DNA from: Roridomyces roridus
Lineage: Eukaryota; Basidiomycota; Agaricomycetes; Agaricales; Mycenaceae
Assembly (NCBI GenBank): GCA_029378245.1
Contig: JARKIF010000017.1
Coordinates: 744,001-808,000, forward strand
Direction of reading: 5' to 3'
DNA length: 64,000 nucleotides
Part shown: positions 33,520-44,357 of the stretch, in pieces
How the letters are laid out: each line of letters opens with the position of its first letter
Numbering within the stretch: position 1 is the stretch's first letter
Position numbers and translations under genes: made by a program
Notes under the pieces: generated by a model
What the model was told of the DNA's origin: nothing
The model's input: only the letters and a program-made list of their open reading frames with translations
Database searches by the model: none

Positions 33520-33715
33520 ATGACGACGCGCCCCCCCTCTCGCGGTCTGACAGTGTCACAGGTAAGTAGTAACGTCGGCGTATGGAGCCCTCGCGAGCAG
33601 GGTCTGGCTTTCTTTTTGAAGTGACAAGTCAATGGGCGAGTGTTGATGAACAAGTGAATAGAACGGCTTCGCGAGAACGCGGGGCGGGGAGCCGTGAGCG
33701 TGGAGAGGGTTCCTT
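33520..33715 (+). pseudogene. DUF3602 gene relic
   Basis: Two segments match the DUF3602 gene at 22700. RPPSRGLTVSQ followed by SSNVGVWSPREQG corresponds to SRDVTDNVDVRSPREQE, and ASRERGAGSRERGEG corresponds to SRERGAGSRERGS. The intervening GRGGxGN repeats are missing and the parts are in different frames. Confidence 0.6.
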
Positions 33716-33784
33716 TCTGTCATCTCAACGTCGCTTCCGTCGCCCGCATCACACCACATCGTCACAAAGAAAGGAATATACATG

Positions 33785-35155
33785 TCAACAAGGGCCCACC
33801 GACGTCGCCCGCCTCTGTGGATGCTGCGCCTGCTCATGCGGCCCGGCAGTTCGAGGCCTCTCCAACCTCCTCGGCGTGCGATCCAACCAATTGATCGGCG
33901 GCAACGCAGGTAACTCACCCATCGGCGCAGGTACGGGTATGGGACGCATCATCCTCGGAACGCGTCCCAGAACGCGTGAATCGTCGGCCGTAGCCGGGCG
34001 CCGCAGTGTCGGTGTCTGCGGTGATCGATCATGAGGAGTTTGAGGTTGATCATAAGCATAAGGTTGTTGGGATAGCCTTGGTGGTGATTTGGCACCAAGA
34101 ACTTGACGAGGGAGTGGAGCAGATTTGAGTGGGATAGTGTGGAGGTTCGGCGGCGTCGTCACTCCCCCTGCTGTAGACCGATGCGGCCATGATGAGGACG
34201 CGGAACTGCCGATTCCCGAACCAGGCAGAACAGCACCGGGAGTTGGCGGCCATGGGAGATCTTCGGTGGACGATGAACCGGAGGAAGATGAAATCGAAGT
34301 GGTGTTTGAATGCATCAGTGTGGATATCGACGACATTGAGCGGAGGGGTGTGGGTGCCGAGAATGCGTATATAGTCGAGCAAGAGGCGCGTCGCGATGTG
34401 GCTATTGAGACTGGGAGAGAAGCAGCCGACGGGGTTGATGCTGCGGATGAAAGTGCAAGTGGAGTGGCTCGGGCAGGACGTGGATCGCGTATATTTGGAT
34501 TCGCCGCAGTAGGGCCCATCACATCCGTGACGATACGAGCAAAGTCGCCTGTGGGCACGCTCATCTGATGGAGCGGGTCCACGAACATACTCTCCTCGTG
34601 CGGTGGAGGCCAGACCTCCTCCCGGAACGCAGAACCGACATCAGAGGTTCGGGGTGAGAACAAGAACCGAGGTGGCACGCTGGGTGATTGTTGTTGCTTG
34701 CGTGCCGGCGCAAGACTTGGATAGTATGGGCTGGGTAGTGGAGGGACGCGACTTCCACGTAGGGACTCAAACCCCTCGTCGTCGAGCATCCCCATTCCAC
34801 CGGCGCCTTTCCCTTTCCGCTCCTCTCTGACCAACGATTCCGTCATCTCCCGACGCCGTTGGCGATTCCGCCTCTGAAATAATATGGCCGCGAATACGGC
34901 GAACACCAAGAGTATCGCTCCCCCCGTGGTGGCCGCTATCAGGGCGCTTTGATGTGCAGAAAATGAGCTCGGCGGATTGACCAAGCTGGTAGGGATCTGG
35001 CCATGGGTGTTAGGTCGAAACATCCGGGGAGGGTGACGACGTACAGGCATAATCGAGGAAACCAGAGGAGAAGTTGTAGGTAATGGCTCGACAGCACAAA
35101 TCGGCGGCTCGGTACGCAGAAAGGTAGCACTGGTGGTTGTCGGAGCAAATTCCAA
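33785..35155 (-). CDS. Single-pass membrane protein of unknown function
   Basis: A long minus-strand frame (456 codons from its first start-like codon at 35155) includes one membrane segment, ALIAATTGGAILLVFAVFAA. An RRNRQRRRE stop-transfer cluster follows, then a long Ser/Pro-rich cytoplasmic tail with many SP/TP sites (RTSDVGSAFREEVWPPPHEE, LPWPPTPGAV, NWLDRTPRRLERPRT). The frame continues upstream of the first Met to about 35195 (GGSGVAFYDVFEPLEF), so the true start lies in a further 5' exon, perhaps at the ATG near 35401 via an intron ending near 35200. Proteins of this layout, a short extracellular part plus one helix plus a disordered tail, are common in agarics. I cannot assign a function. 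Confidence 0.65.
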   Translation of the reverse strand: MEFAPTTTSATFLRTEPPICAVEPLPTTSPLVSSIMPVRRHPPRMFRPNTHGQIPTSLVNPPSSFSAHQSALIAATTGGAILLVFAVFAAILFQRRNRQRRREMTESLVREERKGKGAGGMGMLDDEGFESLRGSRVPPLPSPYYPSLAPARKQQQSPSVPPRFLFSPRTSDVGSAFREEVWPPPHEESMFVDPLHQMSVPTGDFARIVTDVMGPTAANPNIRDPRPARATPLALSSAASTPSAASLPVSIATSRRASCSTIYAFSAPTPLRSMSSISTLMHSNTTSISSSSGSSSTEDLPWPPTPGAVLPGSGIGSSASSSWPHRSTAGGVTTPPNLHTIPLKSAPLPRQVLGAKSPPRLSQQPYAYDQPQTPHDRSPQTPTLRRPATADDSRVLGRVPRMMRPIPVPAPMGELPALPPINWLDRTPRRLERPRTAGPHEQAQHPQRRATSVGPC

Positions 35156-35468
35156 AGGCTCAAAAACGTCGTAAAAGGCGACACCAGAACCTCCGAGGGC
35201 CTATCCAAGCGCCAGATGTCAGAACGCCAAACCACAGAAAGAACATTCAGAACACGCACTGGTTCTTGCGCTTGCAACGCTTTCCCCCAAAGTCTCAAAT
35301 ACCCGTCGTCCAAGTCCAAGTCCGATGTCAGTCTTGGTCGCGACGGCATTTATGCTGGGCTGGGGCGTGAAACAGCCGTAGGGCCGCATCCTGAGGGAGA
35401 TGGTGAGGTGATGGAAGACACGCTGCCAGATACCAGCGAGCTTGTACGATACTAATAAGGTTAAGCTG

Positions 35469-35476
35469 CCTATATA
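35469..35476 (-). promoter_or_regulatory. TATA box, probably of the membrane-protein gene
   Basis: TATATAGG on the minus strand lies about 70 bases upstream of an ATG near 35401 that could open the membrane-protein gene. Confidence 0.35.
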
Positions 35477-35859
35477 ACGCCCCCCGCGTTATGCCCCTCT
35501 GTGGTTTGTCGTCAGCGCGATCTATCATATGCGTGCGTATACCAGAAAATCAAAATATCCAGGCAGGACCGTCATCGAGGAGTTATACGAATTAAACCTG
35601 AACGTGGCTGTCAACGAGGTGCGTGGAGAGCAAAACATCTAGCCAGTGAGTTCCGCGTTCAACGAGCGCAAGACTGAGTATGCACGAGAAGTGTCGATTG
35701 ATCGCCATCCGGGAACAGGAAGCTTTGAGGGTGAAGTGCGGTTACCGGAAGCAATACAATCTTCCTTATGCAGAGTAAATTGTGTCGTCCACGAAAGGTA
35801 AATTTTTTCGCCCCTCGGTCAATGAAAAGGAGGACGGCTACCCTAGAAGATGCTTGACC

Positions 35860-38010
35860 CTACCAACCCATTGACTGGTCCGGGAGATCCATCAAATCGA
35901 CCTCAACACAGTCACCCTTGCGAGTGGCCCAGAAATACACAGCCTCGGCCTACATCAAGATCAAATGAGATGATTTACGAGACCCGGTATATGAGAGGCT
36001 AAACCGGGCGAACCTTGTCCTTCTCAGAGCTCTTGCTCTGAATGATCCTCACAACCGCATTGAAAATGGGGGTATTGTCCGTAGGTGCCTGGAAGCTGCC
36101 ATTGGGGCCAAGAATCATCGAACCCCCGACAAGGCCTGTTTGTTTCTGTAGGAAAGGGCTGACGCTGCAAGGCCGGTCAATGAAGTGAATCATACTTCAA
36201 AGGTGAAGGTAAGATCAGCGACGGATCAACTGAGGGATATGATATGATGCCAACCTCAAGTAAAAGTCCAAGGCCGGATTCGGAGCGCGTGCCTTGGCCT
36301 CGGAAATCGCCTCCTCCGATTGCCGCTCCGATTCATCCAATCCAAACAACCGGTCTGCATGCCCGCCCCAGCGCGCACGAACAAGAAACCGCTCGCCATG
36401 CGCGTAGATCGTTTTGGAACACTGGGGTTTCGTATACGCCTTGCGTGGAGGTTTGATCCGTCGCATGGGGTTGGACCAATTGGAGAACTTGGATGCAAAA
36501 TGCGGGGCGTCGGGGGATGAATATTGGAGTGGGAGAAGTATTTTGGTGATTGGGGAGGAGGGAAGGGTGGTGTCGACACGGATGGCTGTGGGGACCTTGG
36601 GTTTTTTGCTGGTACATGCCGCCTTGTGAGCGGACCAATCTTCTGATTGGTGAGCGGCGGAGCAATATGTGACGCCTAAAATTGTGAAGCCAAATAAAAA
36701 GCAGAGATAATACACGAACCGGAGCAGGCGGCGCAGTTAAAAAGTTTGACGTTCGGCCCTTGTTCCTCCTCACATACCGCACATGACAACCGAGGACGTC
36801 GCCCAATCTCTAGCTGGTCGGCCAGGTCCGTGTCAGGACAGTAGAGAGGGCTGATGAACGAGATCTTGGTGCATTTTGCAATTTCAGAAGGAATACCTTT
36901 TTGGTATTTAGCGATTTCCGAGGGGGATAGACGCCGGTGATTCGACTCCCTAAAAACAGCTCAGCCTTTTTTGTTTCAAGAACGGAATTGAAGACTTGCA
37001 GGATGCGAGAAAACACTTTGAGTTGCGTGGGTGTGATCGATCCGGATGGCAAGACTGCCGGAACCATGCGTCCAAAATCTATGAGTGAAGTGACATCCTG
37101 AAAGCGCGTCAGTAGCAGACGATCATAGGACGTGCTCACACCTTCTGAGACCCCATCCCAGGCAACGCCGTCGCATAACGAACTAAAATAATCGGAACAG
37201 CCCGACGATTGGTATTCCCACGAAACCCCGCCTTGGCCATGGCTTCCGGAACGTTCGTCTCATTATCCGCGTCGTCGATGTCCTCGTGAAGTTGCACCTC
37301 GAAGACGGCCAATGGTTGCAGCGCAATACAAGCGGCTCGAGGCAAGGCCTGTTGCAAGTACACAGGGGTGGAAGCAAGTCCCCAGAACGCCCCACGCGTT
37401 TGTTGACCGAGGAGATCAATGGAAGTGGCGAAGATGCCCCAACGTTCGAGGATGTCTTTCATCACTTTAATGTCTTCCTTGAGTCGCACCGAAGCACCCT
37501 GGATCAAAGCACTGTTCTGCGAGGCGACTCATATGTAAGTCTACTCCGAGGTGATTGTGAATACCCAAACCGACGCACCTGCACCGAAACTTGACCCAGA
37601 CGGAATGGAGCGAAGACAGAATGGTCCCCTGGGATACGTTCAAGTAATGTTTGGTGCTCCGAGTTGCAGTGGTGCGTACCTAAGCTTCGCAAATTTCGCT
37701 CCCCAATGGGCACATCCGCTCTGAATCGCACTTGCTCCCGCCGAGCCACTCGCCAGTCCTTCCATTCGGGTAGAGTGGAGAGCACCAGTTTTCCCATTTC
37801 ACGATCTTCCTTTGGCGGAAACAAGAGCGGAAAGATACAGCAATTCTCGACGGCGCGGTCGAGGGCTTTGCGCAGTCGAGTGGTGCGCGCCGTGGAGGAC
37901 ATGCCGTCGAGCTTGAGGCGGTCGCGCTCCATGTAAACACCCATCTTGAGGAGAACCAAGATGAGCTCGTCGTTCAATTGAGCCTGACTTTGTTTCGTGG
38001 ATGTCGACAT
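35860..38010 (-). CDS. MYND zinc-finger protein with one frameshift
   Basis: Minus-strand start ATG 38010. Exons 38010-37680, 37628-37579, 37516-37142, 37097-36720, 36675-36255, 36194-36014, 35949-35860. About 608 residues if one base is restored in the fourth exon. The MYND finger spans exons four and five: LSCAVCEEEQG, LFNCAACSG, then TYCSAAHQSEDWSAHKAAC, with the usual C-C, C-C, C-H, H-C ligands. MYND fingers bind proline-rich protein partners. Flanks have no other domain I know. The fourth exon needs a single extra base in the AAAAA run at about 36952-36956 (plus strand). With it, FFRESNHRRLSPSEIAKYQ follows in frame and the exon phase (1) matches the next exon exactly. Without it the frame runs off and stops after 110 codons. 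This is a recent mutation or a homopolymer sequencing error. Confidence 0.78.
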
Positions 38011-38091
38011 GAGACAAGGAAGAGAGGAGAAAAAATCGATGATCTGATAGGGAACAAACAAAGAGAACCAAAGAGTACACAGCAGATGCCC

Positions 38092-39240
38092 CTATTTATT
38101 GAATATCTCATTGATCTCGTGAACCTTTGGATGTCCGTTGAGCCCCTCTTTTATCACAGCATTGTATTCAGCATCGATTGACTCGAAAATCCCCGTCGTG
38201 TGATGCTTCGGCGACCACCCACGCGTGAATGCTTTCCCTGCCTTTGAACGTACTGAAATTGGCCTGGATTTAGCGCAGATTTGGAGGGAGGATAGACTTG
38301 GACTAACAATTGCTCCCGTATGCAAATCTACTCCACGTTCCTAGAACCTCTAGTTCCTCCTCCGGCAGCAACGTGCGCGGGCGGGGCGTTTTCAAGGCCC
38401 CGCGAGCGTGTAGGCGACGACCTAGTTCACCCGCGAGTTGTCTCCACGAGCATGTATCTGTAGCGCAAAAGTCTGGCACGTTTCAATCAGAAATTTGGGT
38501 CCGGGAACAATCCGGGAATGTAGAAGACGCACAGAAGCATTCCAAGCCGGTAGGCACTTTCGGGTACCCAGTCAACGCATCGTCGAGAAGGATCATGTAC
38601 AAGTCGACAAGATCCTGAACATGAACGGCATTCCACAAGGACAGGCCTGGGCCAACGTAAATGGATTGCCCCAGTTTCAATGCGGCGCGGATGAGAGCTG
38701 GGATTTGCACCGAGGTGCGGCTGAATGGTCCCGTACCGCGACCGTCTGCAAATCAAGAGGTGATGTGATCATGAGCAACCCCCCAACAAGCACAAGTCGA
38801 TCAACGTACGTATCAAGGGAGGCATAATCACGTAGCCCTGGATGTACCCCTCCACGCTGGCTTCAGATATTATCGCGTCGGTCTCCCGATGGACGTAGTT
38901 GTTTGGAATTGCGCGAATGTCGGCGCAGTCGATGTCTTGGTATCTTGTTCTCATTTGTTAGTTAAAGATAGCGAGAGATCGGAACACCGAGGCCACATTT
39001 TATCGCTGGAAAATTGCCCACCGGCATCGTCAGTCAAGGCACCGGTACCAGAAGTCTATTGGAGGTGCATTTCAGTGGCAAATTTGAAGGGAAATCGACC
39101 AGACTGATCTTCCTGCCTGTTCTGTCATACTTCGTCTTCAAGCCATCCAACATCGCCCTGGCAGCCGTAGGAAAGTCCGCGTGCGCAGTATTGATCAACA
39201 CTGGAAGCCGAATCAGCGCACAGTCACTTAGCTTCTCCTC
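38092..39240 (-). pseudogene. NAD(P)-dependent epimerase, 5'-truncated
   Basis: Minus-strand exons, phases consistent: about 39240-39100, 39055-38988, 38943-38810, 38745-38509, 38457-38308, 38252-38092. Motifs in order are VLINTAHADFPTAARAMLDG, TSGTGALTDDAGG, DCADIRAIPNNYVHRETDA, MPPLIHGRGTGPFSR, SVQIPALIRAAL, LWNAVHVQDLVDLYMILLDDA and RFAYGSNLRSKAG. These follow an atypical short-chain dehydrogenase/NAD-epimerase family (NmrA-like or extended SDR). The expected first 70-80 residues, including the Rossmann GxxGxxG motif, are absent. In-frame stops and two short palindromic sequences occur at the break (39270-39320). Every remaining exon border is intact, so truncation looks recent. Without the nucleotide-binding N terminus it should be inactive, unless an unrecognised upstream exon supplies it. 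Confidence 0.68.
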
Positions 39241-39269
39241 ACACGGCGGGCAAAAGCCAACGAAGGTCA

Positions 39270-39345
39270 AAGGAACCTTCCTTTAAAGAAGGCATTTTTC
39301 CTTTGTTCGAACAAAGGGAAACGACCTTCTTTACATAACCGAATG
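39270..39345. repeat. Nested palindromes at the truncation point
   Basis: CCTTTGTTCGAACAAAGG (39300-39317) is a perfect 18-bp palindrome. The neighbouring CCTTCCTTTAAAGAAGG is nearly palindromic, and GAAGG/CCTTC words recur inverted out to about 39345. It may be a small foldback insertion that removed the epimerase 5' end. Confidence 0.5.
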
Positions 39346-40976
39346 GGTCCTCGGATACGCGAACGTTGTGCGTACCAAGTTTACTGGGTGTTTGGAGAGG
39401 CCCATTCAGAAGAGAAAGCGTGGCACACGATGAGGCCGCACCGCACATAGACCGTGGTTTTATGTCGAATTCCAAGCCTGACACGGGGCGTCATGTGTAC
39501 GAAATCAACTTCCTTCCGAGCGCCAATATGGGTATTTCGGTAGGGTGTCGTGTTTGAACGGTTTGTGGAGCGGGAACACGAGGGTCAGCGGGGTGTATGT
39601 AGGATCTCTGGCCAATGCGAGGCGTACTGAGAAGCGACATCCGCGGAGGTTTTCGTAGAGCGTATTTCTGAATATACGGGCGCTCGGAGAAGTGCCAGTG
39701 GGTTGATTTCGGCGTACCGCTGTGTGTAACCTCGTGTCTTGGATGTGTTCACCGCAGCACGGTAACTTGAATTCAGAGAAACTCGCACAGGTGTTTGGCA
39801 AGTGAGTCGGAAACCCGCGTGGCAGCGGGTGGGAGAGAGTGGAGGTATTTATAATACCGGAGCTTGGAAATCTCATTGTCATGCGTTATGAGAAAGTTAG
39901 GATGAGAACCTTGTCTCTAGACGAGCCGCTGTACATAGCCTATCAGCGATCAGTACGACAGGCTGAGATATAGTCACTTCCCGCCCTATCCCTTTTCGTT
40001 GCACACCGTAAGAATATAATCAGGCTTTCCGTGCGACTGGGTTGAGATCAGAACGAAGAGCGAAAGTTCATCGAGTCTTTCGTTCGGAAGGACGAACATG
40101 CAGATATCATCGACACAATGAGATGATACAAACGACCGTCGAAAGAGCTATCGTATCTGTCAGCCCGTTACAAAGTTGAAGCAGGGATGCGTACTGCTTT
40201 CTCATGAAGCGGTGATACTTCCTTCAAGCCACCCCGGCGCCGGTCGCATACTAGAATCCGTCATCTCGATACGATCAGGCTGGGAGTCGATACTGGCTGG
40301 GCGCAGCGGGGACGACATCATCTTGACGCGCTCTGGTTCGAAGATAACAGCGGGAATCCGGAGTGGTACTCCCTTCGAAAAGCGGTTTTCTGTCTCCGGT
40401 TGAAGTTTAGGAACAGATGGAGAGAACACACACCAACGGTGACGAGGACACAAGCGATTCCAAAATTACCGCCAATCGCAATCAGTTCACAGCAGGACCG
40501 CGGGGAGTTGGTACAAAGGCAGCAGTTCGGTCGCAGAACATGAGGAGGCCATTATGATCAAGATGGAAGTGAGTTTTTTGAGAAAGAGAGAGCTCGAGCA
40601 AGTCAGGGGGATTTGTGATGCAAAACGCAAGACGGCCCAGCGGATATGTAGGTCGGACACTCATCGGTGATGGTCGTTTCGCATCGTCGGCGTTGTTTCC
40701 CCGGACGAGTGGCGTGCACTGGTGCGCCTGGAAGCGGATGGGCGACATGCTTCCATCTGTCGAGTCCCGGTGCAAGAGGGATGGACTTGGAAGCAAGGCG
40801 TAGTGAATGGCATTATTCTTGAATCAGAGCGAAGGCAGAGGGGTGGAGCTCATGGGGCCATGGGCGAACGAATCGGATGTGGTAGGAAACAGGCAGGATG
40901 AGTTACTGATTGCGAGGCGGATCAACGGGCGCGAGACCCCTGATACCACCCCTTGACCCCGACCGCCACGTCACGA
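39346..40976. other. Gap; possible unrecognised minus-strand gene
   Basis: Minus-strand frames at 40482-40796 and 40202-40453 look mildly coding, with a hydrophobic stretch between them (CELIAIGGNFGIACVLVTV) next to a GT donor near 40435, but no family is recognised and no start could be set. The rest holds only short frames. Confidence 0.3.
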
Positions 40977-41954
40977 ATGTCTGGGTCGCAATCGGTCCCA
41001 TCTTCTCTTCCGTTGGAGCTCGAACGGGAGATATTCGAACAAGCGGCTTATACGGATCCTCTTTCTGTCCCGAAGCTCATGCTTGTAGCCTGGCGCGTGA
41101 AGATATGGTAAGAAATCTACCGTCCCGCATTTGGAGCTAACCGTAGTCTGTAGGGTCGAGCCTTTCTTGTATCGAATCCTTATGCTAGTGGGGTCGGCAT
41201 CGGACCCGAAGGAGAAGGGTTACCCTTTCATCGACGATCACCACCTGACGCGTGCATCGTCTATGCCGCCTGACGTTCTCAAAACCTCTGTCCGTAACCT
41301 TTGGCTGGACTGGCTTCCCCATGATGCCGCCGAATCGTTTATTTCGGCAGCCTCTCAAGCCCAGAATGTCTGGGCGACGATCCAGTTCGGCCCCACAGAT
41401 TCGCTGCTACATGCCATCGGATCTCTTTCACCGAAGCGTCTCCACACTCACTTCGACGATCTTTTAGCTCTGGATGATCTTTTAACCCTCCCTGTCCTCT
41501 CCCGATTGACGCACCTCGAGATATTCGACACCTCATCGGACAATCACGCCGAAATCTGGCGTATAATAGCCCAGATCCGGACCCTTTCCCACCTTGCCTT
41601 TCACGAAGATGACTCAAATTTTCTGAACCTGTGTCCCGGCCTGCTGGGTACATCCACGGCTCTGCGGGTTTTGGTATACAAAACATCGCGCTCGGGTTTG
41701 TTCAGCGTGGAATTTTTTCCCGTGCTGCGCGACCTGCACGAGGACTGGCGGTTCGTCCAAATGACTCGTGAATACGGAAGTCGAGACTGGCGCATGGGTG
41801 CGCTGACAGGCGTCGACTTTTGGTCGCGAGCCGAGGAGTTTATTGCCAAACGCAAGAGCGGTGAAATAGACAGTAAGCTCTCCTCCGGTCTTGCTTGCCG
41901 CTGAGAATTCATGTTTTTCCAGGGCTTCGATATATCATCGAAGAGGTGCAGTAG
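40977..41954 (+). CDS. F-box-like family protein
   Basis: Start ATG 40977. Exons 40977-41107, 41154-41872, 41923-41954, phases consistent, 293 residues. The N terminus LPLELEREIFEQAAYTDPLS ... LVAWRVKIW is F-box-like. The middle has weak leucine-rich strands (LTHLEIFDTSSD, LSHLAFHEDD). The family end reads WRFVQMTREYGSRDWRMGAL ... FWSRAEEFIAKRKSGEID. Architecture, intron positions and phases equal those of the minus-strand gene at 32292-33247, but the proteins are clearly diverged, so these are old paralogues. Function is unknown. Recruitment to a ubiquitin ligase through the F-box-like region is inference. The frame is intact. Confidence 0.85.
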
Positions 41955-42339
41955 AGCGCGAGTTTGCCATGAAGGCAGCGTCGGTGAGCTTTCTCCTTCT
42001 ATCCTCGAGTCGTAACCGATTGTAGCTTGCAGGTCTAGACTCTAGCGACCGTACGATGGCTAAAGATAGCTTGTAGATTCGTCTTTTGTACAATTTATTC
42101 TTGTTGATTTTCATCACGCATCTTCCTTCTTCTCTCCCTCGTCCCAGAAGCCGAGCGCGTCTGCTATGTCCCTCACACCTCATTCTCTCCACTCTACACA
42201 CATGCATCCACACTTCCCCTTCATTTCTCTCCAGGATTCCGGAGCCGACACACCGAAAGGCGTCCTGGAGTGAACGGCATCCACAAAGTGAGTATGTCTG
42301 AGTCTCCTCGTCCAATGACCTAAGCCACTGAATCCACCA

Positions 42340-43288
42340 TGCAGCCTCTCTCACAACCTCCATCCAGCCGCCTTGTCGTCGTCCCCGCGCCACTGGACGC
42401 TGTCGCAACGCGAAAGGGAAGTTGTCCATCTCGGTCACGAAAGGTCTGTCCTCGACATCGTTCCTCTCTGCATTGTATGCTCACGCAGTTTTCCGTCCAG
42501 CGACAAACTACCGCATAGCCCCTCCCACGAGGATACAACGTCGCTCGAAAGGTATTGTCGTTCAGCGCTGATGGCCGTCACGTGTTTACCCCTAGCCTAG
42601 GACACGACTTCTTTGCATTTGGGCAACACGGGATACATCGTGCGATGCTCTGAGGTGCGTGTACTGGCCCAAGCTTCTCTGTTTGTGAATTGGCGTCTAC
42701 TTCAGCGCGCTCAAGTCTTCTGAAGACTTCATCGACGAGCTCGAGGGCCTCCTGCGAGGTGTGCCTGCCACCAGCAGGGATGCCCCTGCTCCGACCGGCG
42801 CCTACGCTCGTACCGACAATCTACTCCACAATTTCAGTGGCACGGGTGTGGTGCCACCGATGGAAGACGATGCCACCGCCCCAAATGCCCTCACTCTCCA
42901 CGCCAGCAACCTCCTTGACGAAGCTGGTGGCACGCTCACATCCGTGACGTACGTTGCCACCGACAACAACGTACAGTACGGCGACGCGCAGGGGTATCAC
43001 GGAATGGGCGGCGAGTTCTACTTGCCCGACGATGCTACGTACCCCGCCCTCTATGAGTGCCCCTTTGTCAAAGACGATGATGCGGCTTTTCCCGAGGGGT
43101 TCGACACCGCGTCGGAGGTCTCTCGTACAGATGTGCCTACCACCGACGCTCAGGCGCCGTTCACCCCAGCCGCCGTATTCCTCCACTCTCCGAGACTTTG
43201 GCCTGGAATCATCTTTCAACGTCGTACATCTGAAACCCCAGAGGCAGGAATGCAACCCCTAAGCATCTGTACTTTCTCGGTGGCATGA
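42340..43288 (+). CDS. Unrecognised protein, exon structure uncertain
   Basis: The 3' part is an open frame from an acceptor near 42712 to 43288. It reads ALKSSEDFIDELEGLLRGVP, then HNFSGTGVVPPMEDDATAPN, then GMGGEFYLPDDATYPALYE, acidic and low in cysteine. Upstream, several GT/AG-bounded segments (about 42344-42442, 42488-42550, 42600-42653) could be exons. One reads LSFSADGRHVF, reminiscent of a WD40 strand, but I could not join them in one frame. I do not recognise the protein and give no function. Confidence 0.35.
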
Positions 43289-43289
43289 T

Positions 43290-44357
43290 TGAACCTTGAC
43301 ACCAGCCACATCCGTTGGCAGTCCTGGAAAGGGATCCGATTGTCGCCGCTGCGCAGAAATCGGCGGCGGGTGCGGTGCAGTTTTCACACCTGGTTGATAA
43401 ATTGAACAAGTTGCATGGCAATGAATCATGGCCCCGCTGCTCGGCCTGTGTATACAAAATTCCGGAAAGGTACCGCGGCCAGGAGGACACTCGAGACTGG
43501 GTGTCCATTAATATTACATCGTTTCCGTGGTGCAACATTGGACACTGTACTCCATCGGTCTTCGGTCCGTCGGCTATAAGCAGAATCTGCGGAGGTCACC
43601 CACAATACTGAATAATGGGGCATCCATTTGACACCATTCCATCTGCCTCCACCTGCGAAGGGCATTCGACGATGTGTGAGAAAGCATGTGGAACCAACGC
43701 CACAGCCCACTTGCCGGTTGCAGTAGACCCATCCAAGTTGGCGATAATTGTATTCCGAGTTCATGACAGGAAGCTGTGAGCTGAGCCTTGGTTCACAGCG
43801 ATGAACTCAACGTCTTTCCATCCCATTGATTCCGCCGGACATGCACACCTCCTTTGTTGCATATATCCACGGAATCCCCGACTTCCCCATGGGCCGGCCG
43901 GCCGTGATCGAAGCACGGACCCACCGGAACACGACAAACATACTGGCTGTCCCTCAGGGCTGCTGCAGGAAAGTGACCGAAAGTCTCGTACATTCGCACA
44001 TTCCAGTGGAGCTCAGTGGTGATCCGACAAGAATTTAGGTTGTCGCCGTCCGAATCGCGATATGATAACCAAGTTGACAGTGATCCGACCCTTCCCCGTG
44101 ACCGGCATGACGTCCGTCCTCAAATTAAGGTGGTTCAATCAACAAACTTGATTGGTCCAGAGGGTGATTGGTCCCAAGACTCAGGAGATGGTCCACAACC
44201 GCGGATGTCACTGTGATCTTGAAATTAATAACTTGGACGGGTTGTCAAAGAACGACAGGAAGGATTTTTGTAATCCATTTATTTAAGCATTTGAGGTCCC
44301 CGGGAAGAAAAGGGGATCCTCTCCCCCGCCCGCCGCGCCCTATCCCTTCTTTCCCCC
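43290..44357. other. Gap without recognisable gene
   Basis: Short frames only. The last 60 bases before 44358 are pyrimidine-rich (CCTCTCCCCCGCCCGCC ... CTTTCCCCC) and probably the core promoter and leader of the DUF6534 gene. Confidence 0.4.

Noticed and set aside
42373..42600. C2H2 zinc-finger reading (IVCSRSFPSSDKLPHSPSH)
   Set aside because: The spacing resembles a finger superficially, but the frame crosses likely introns and no second finger follows.
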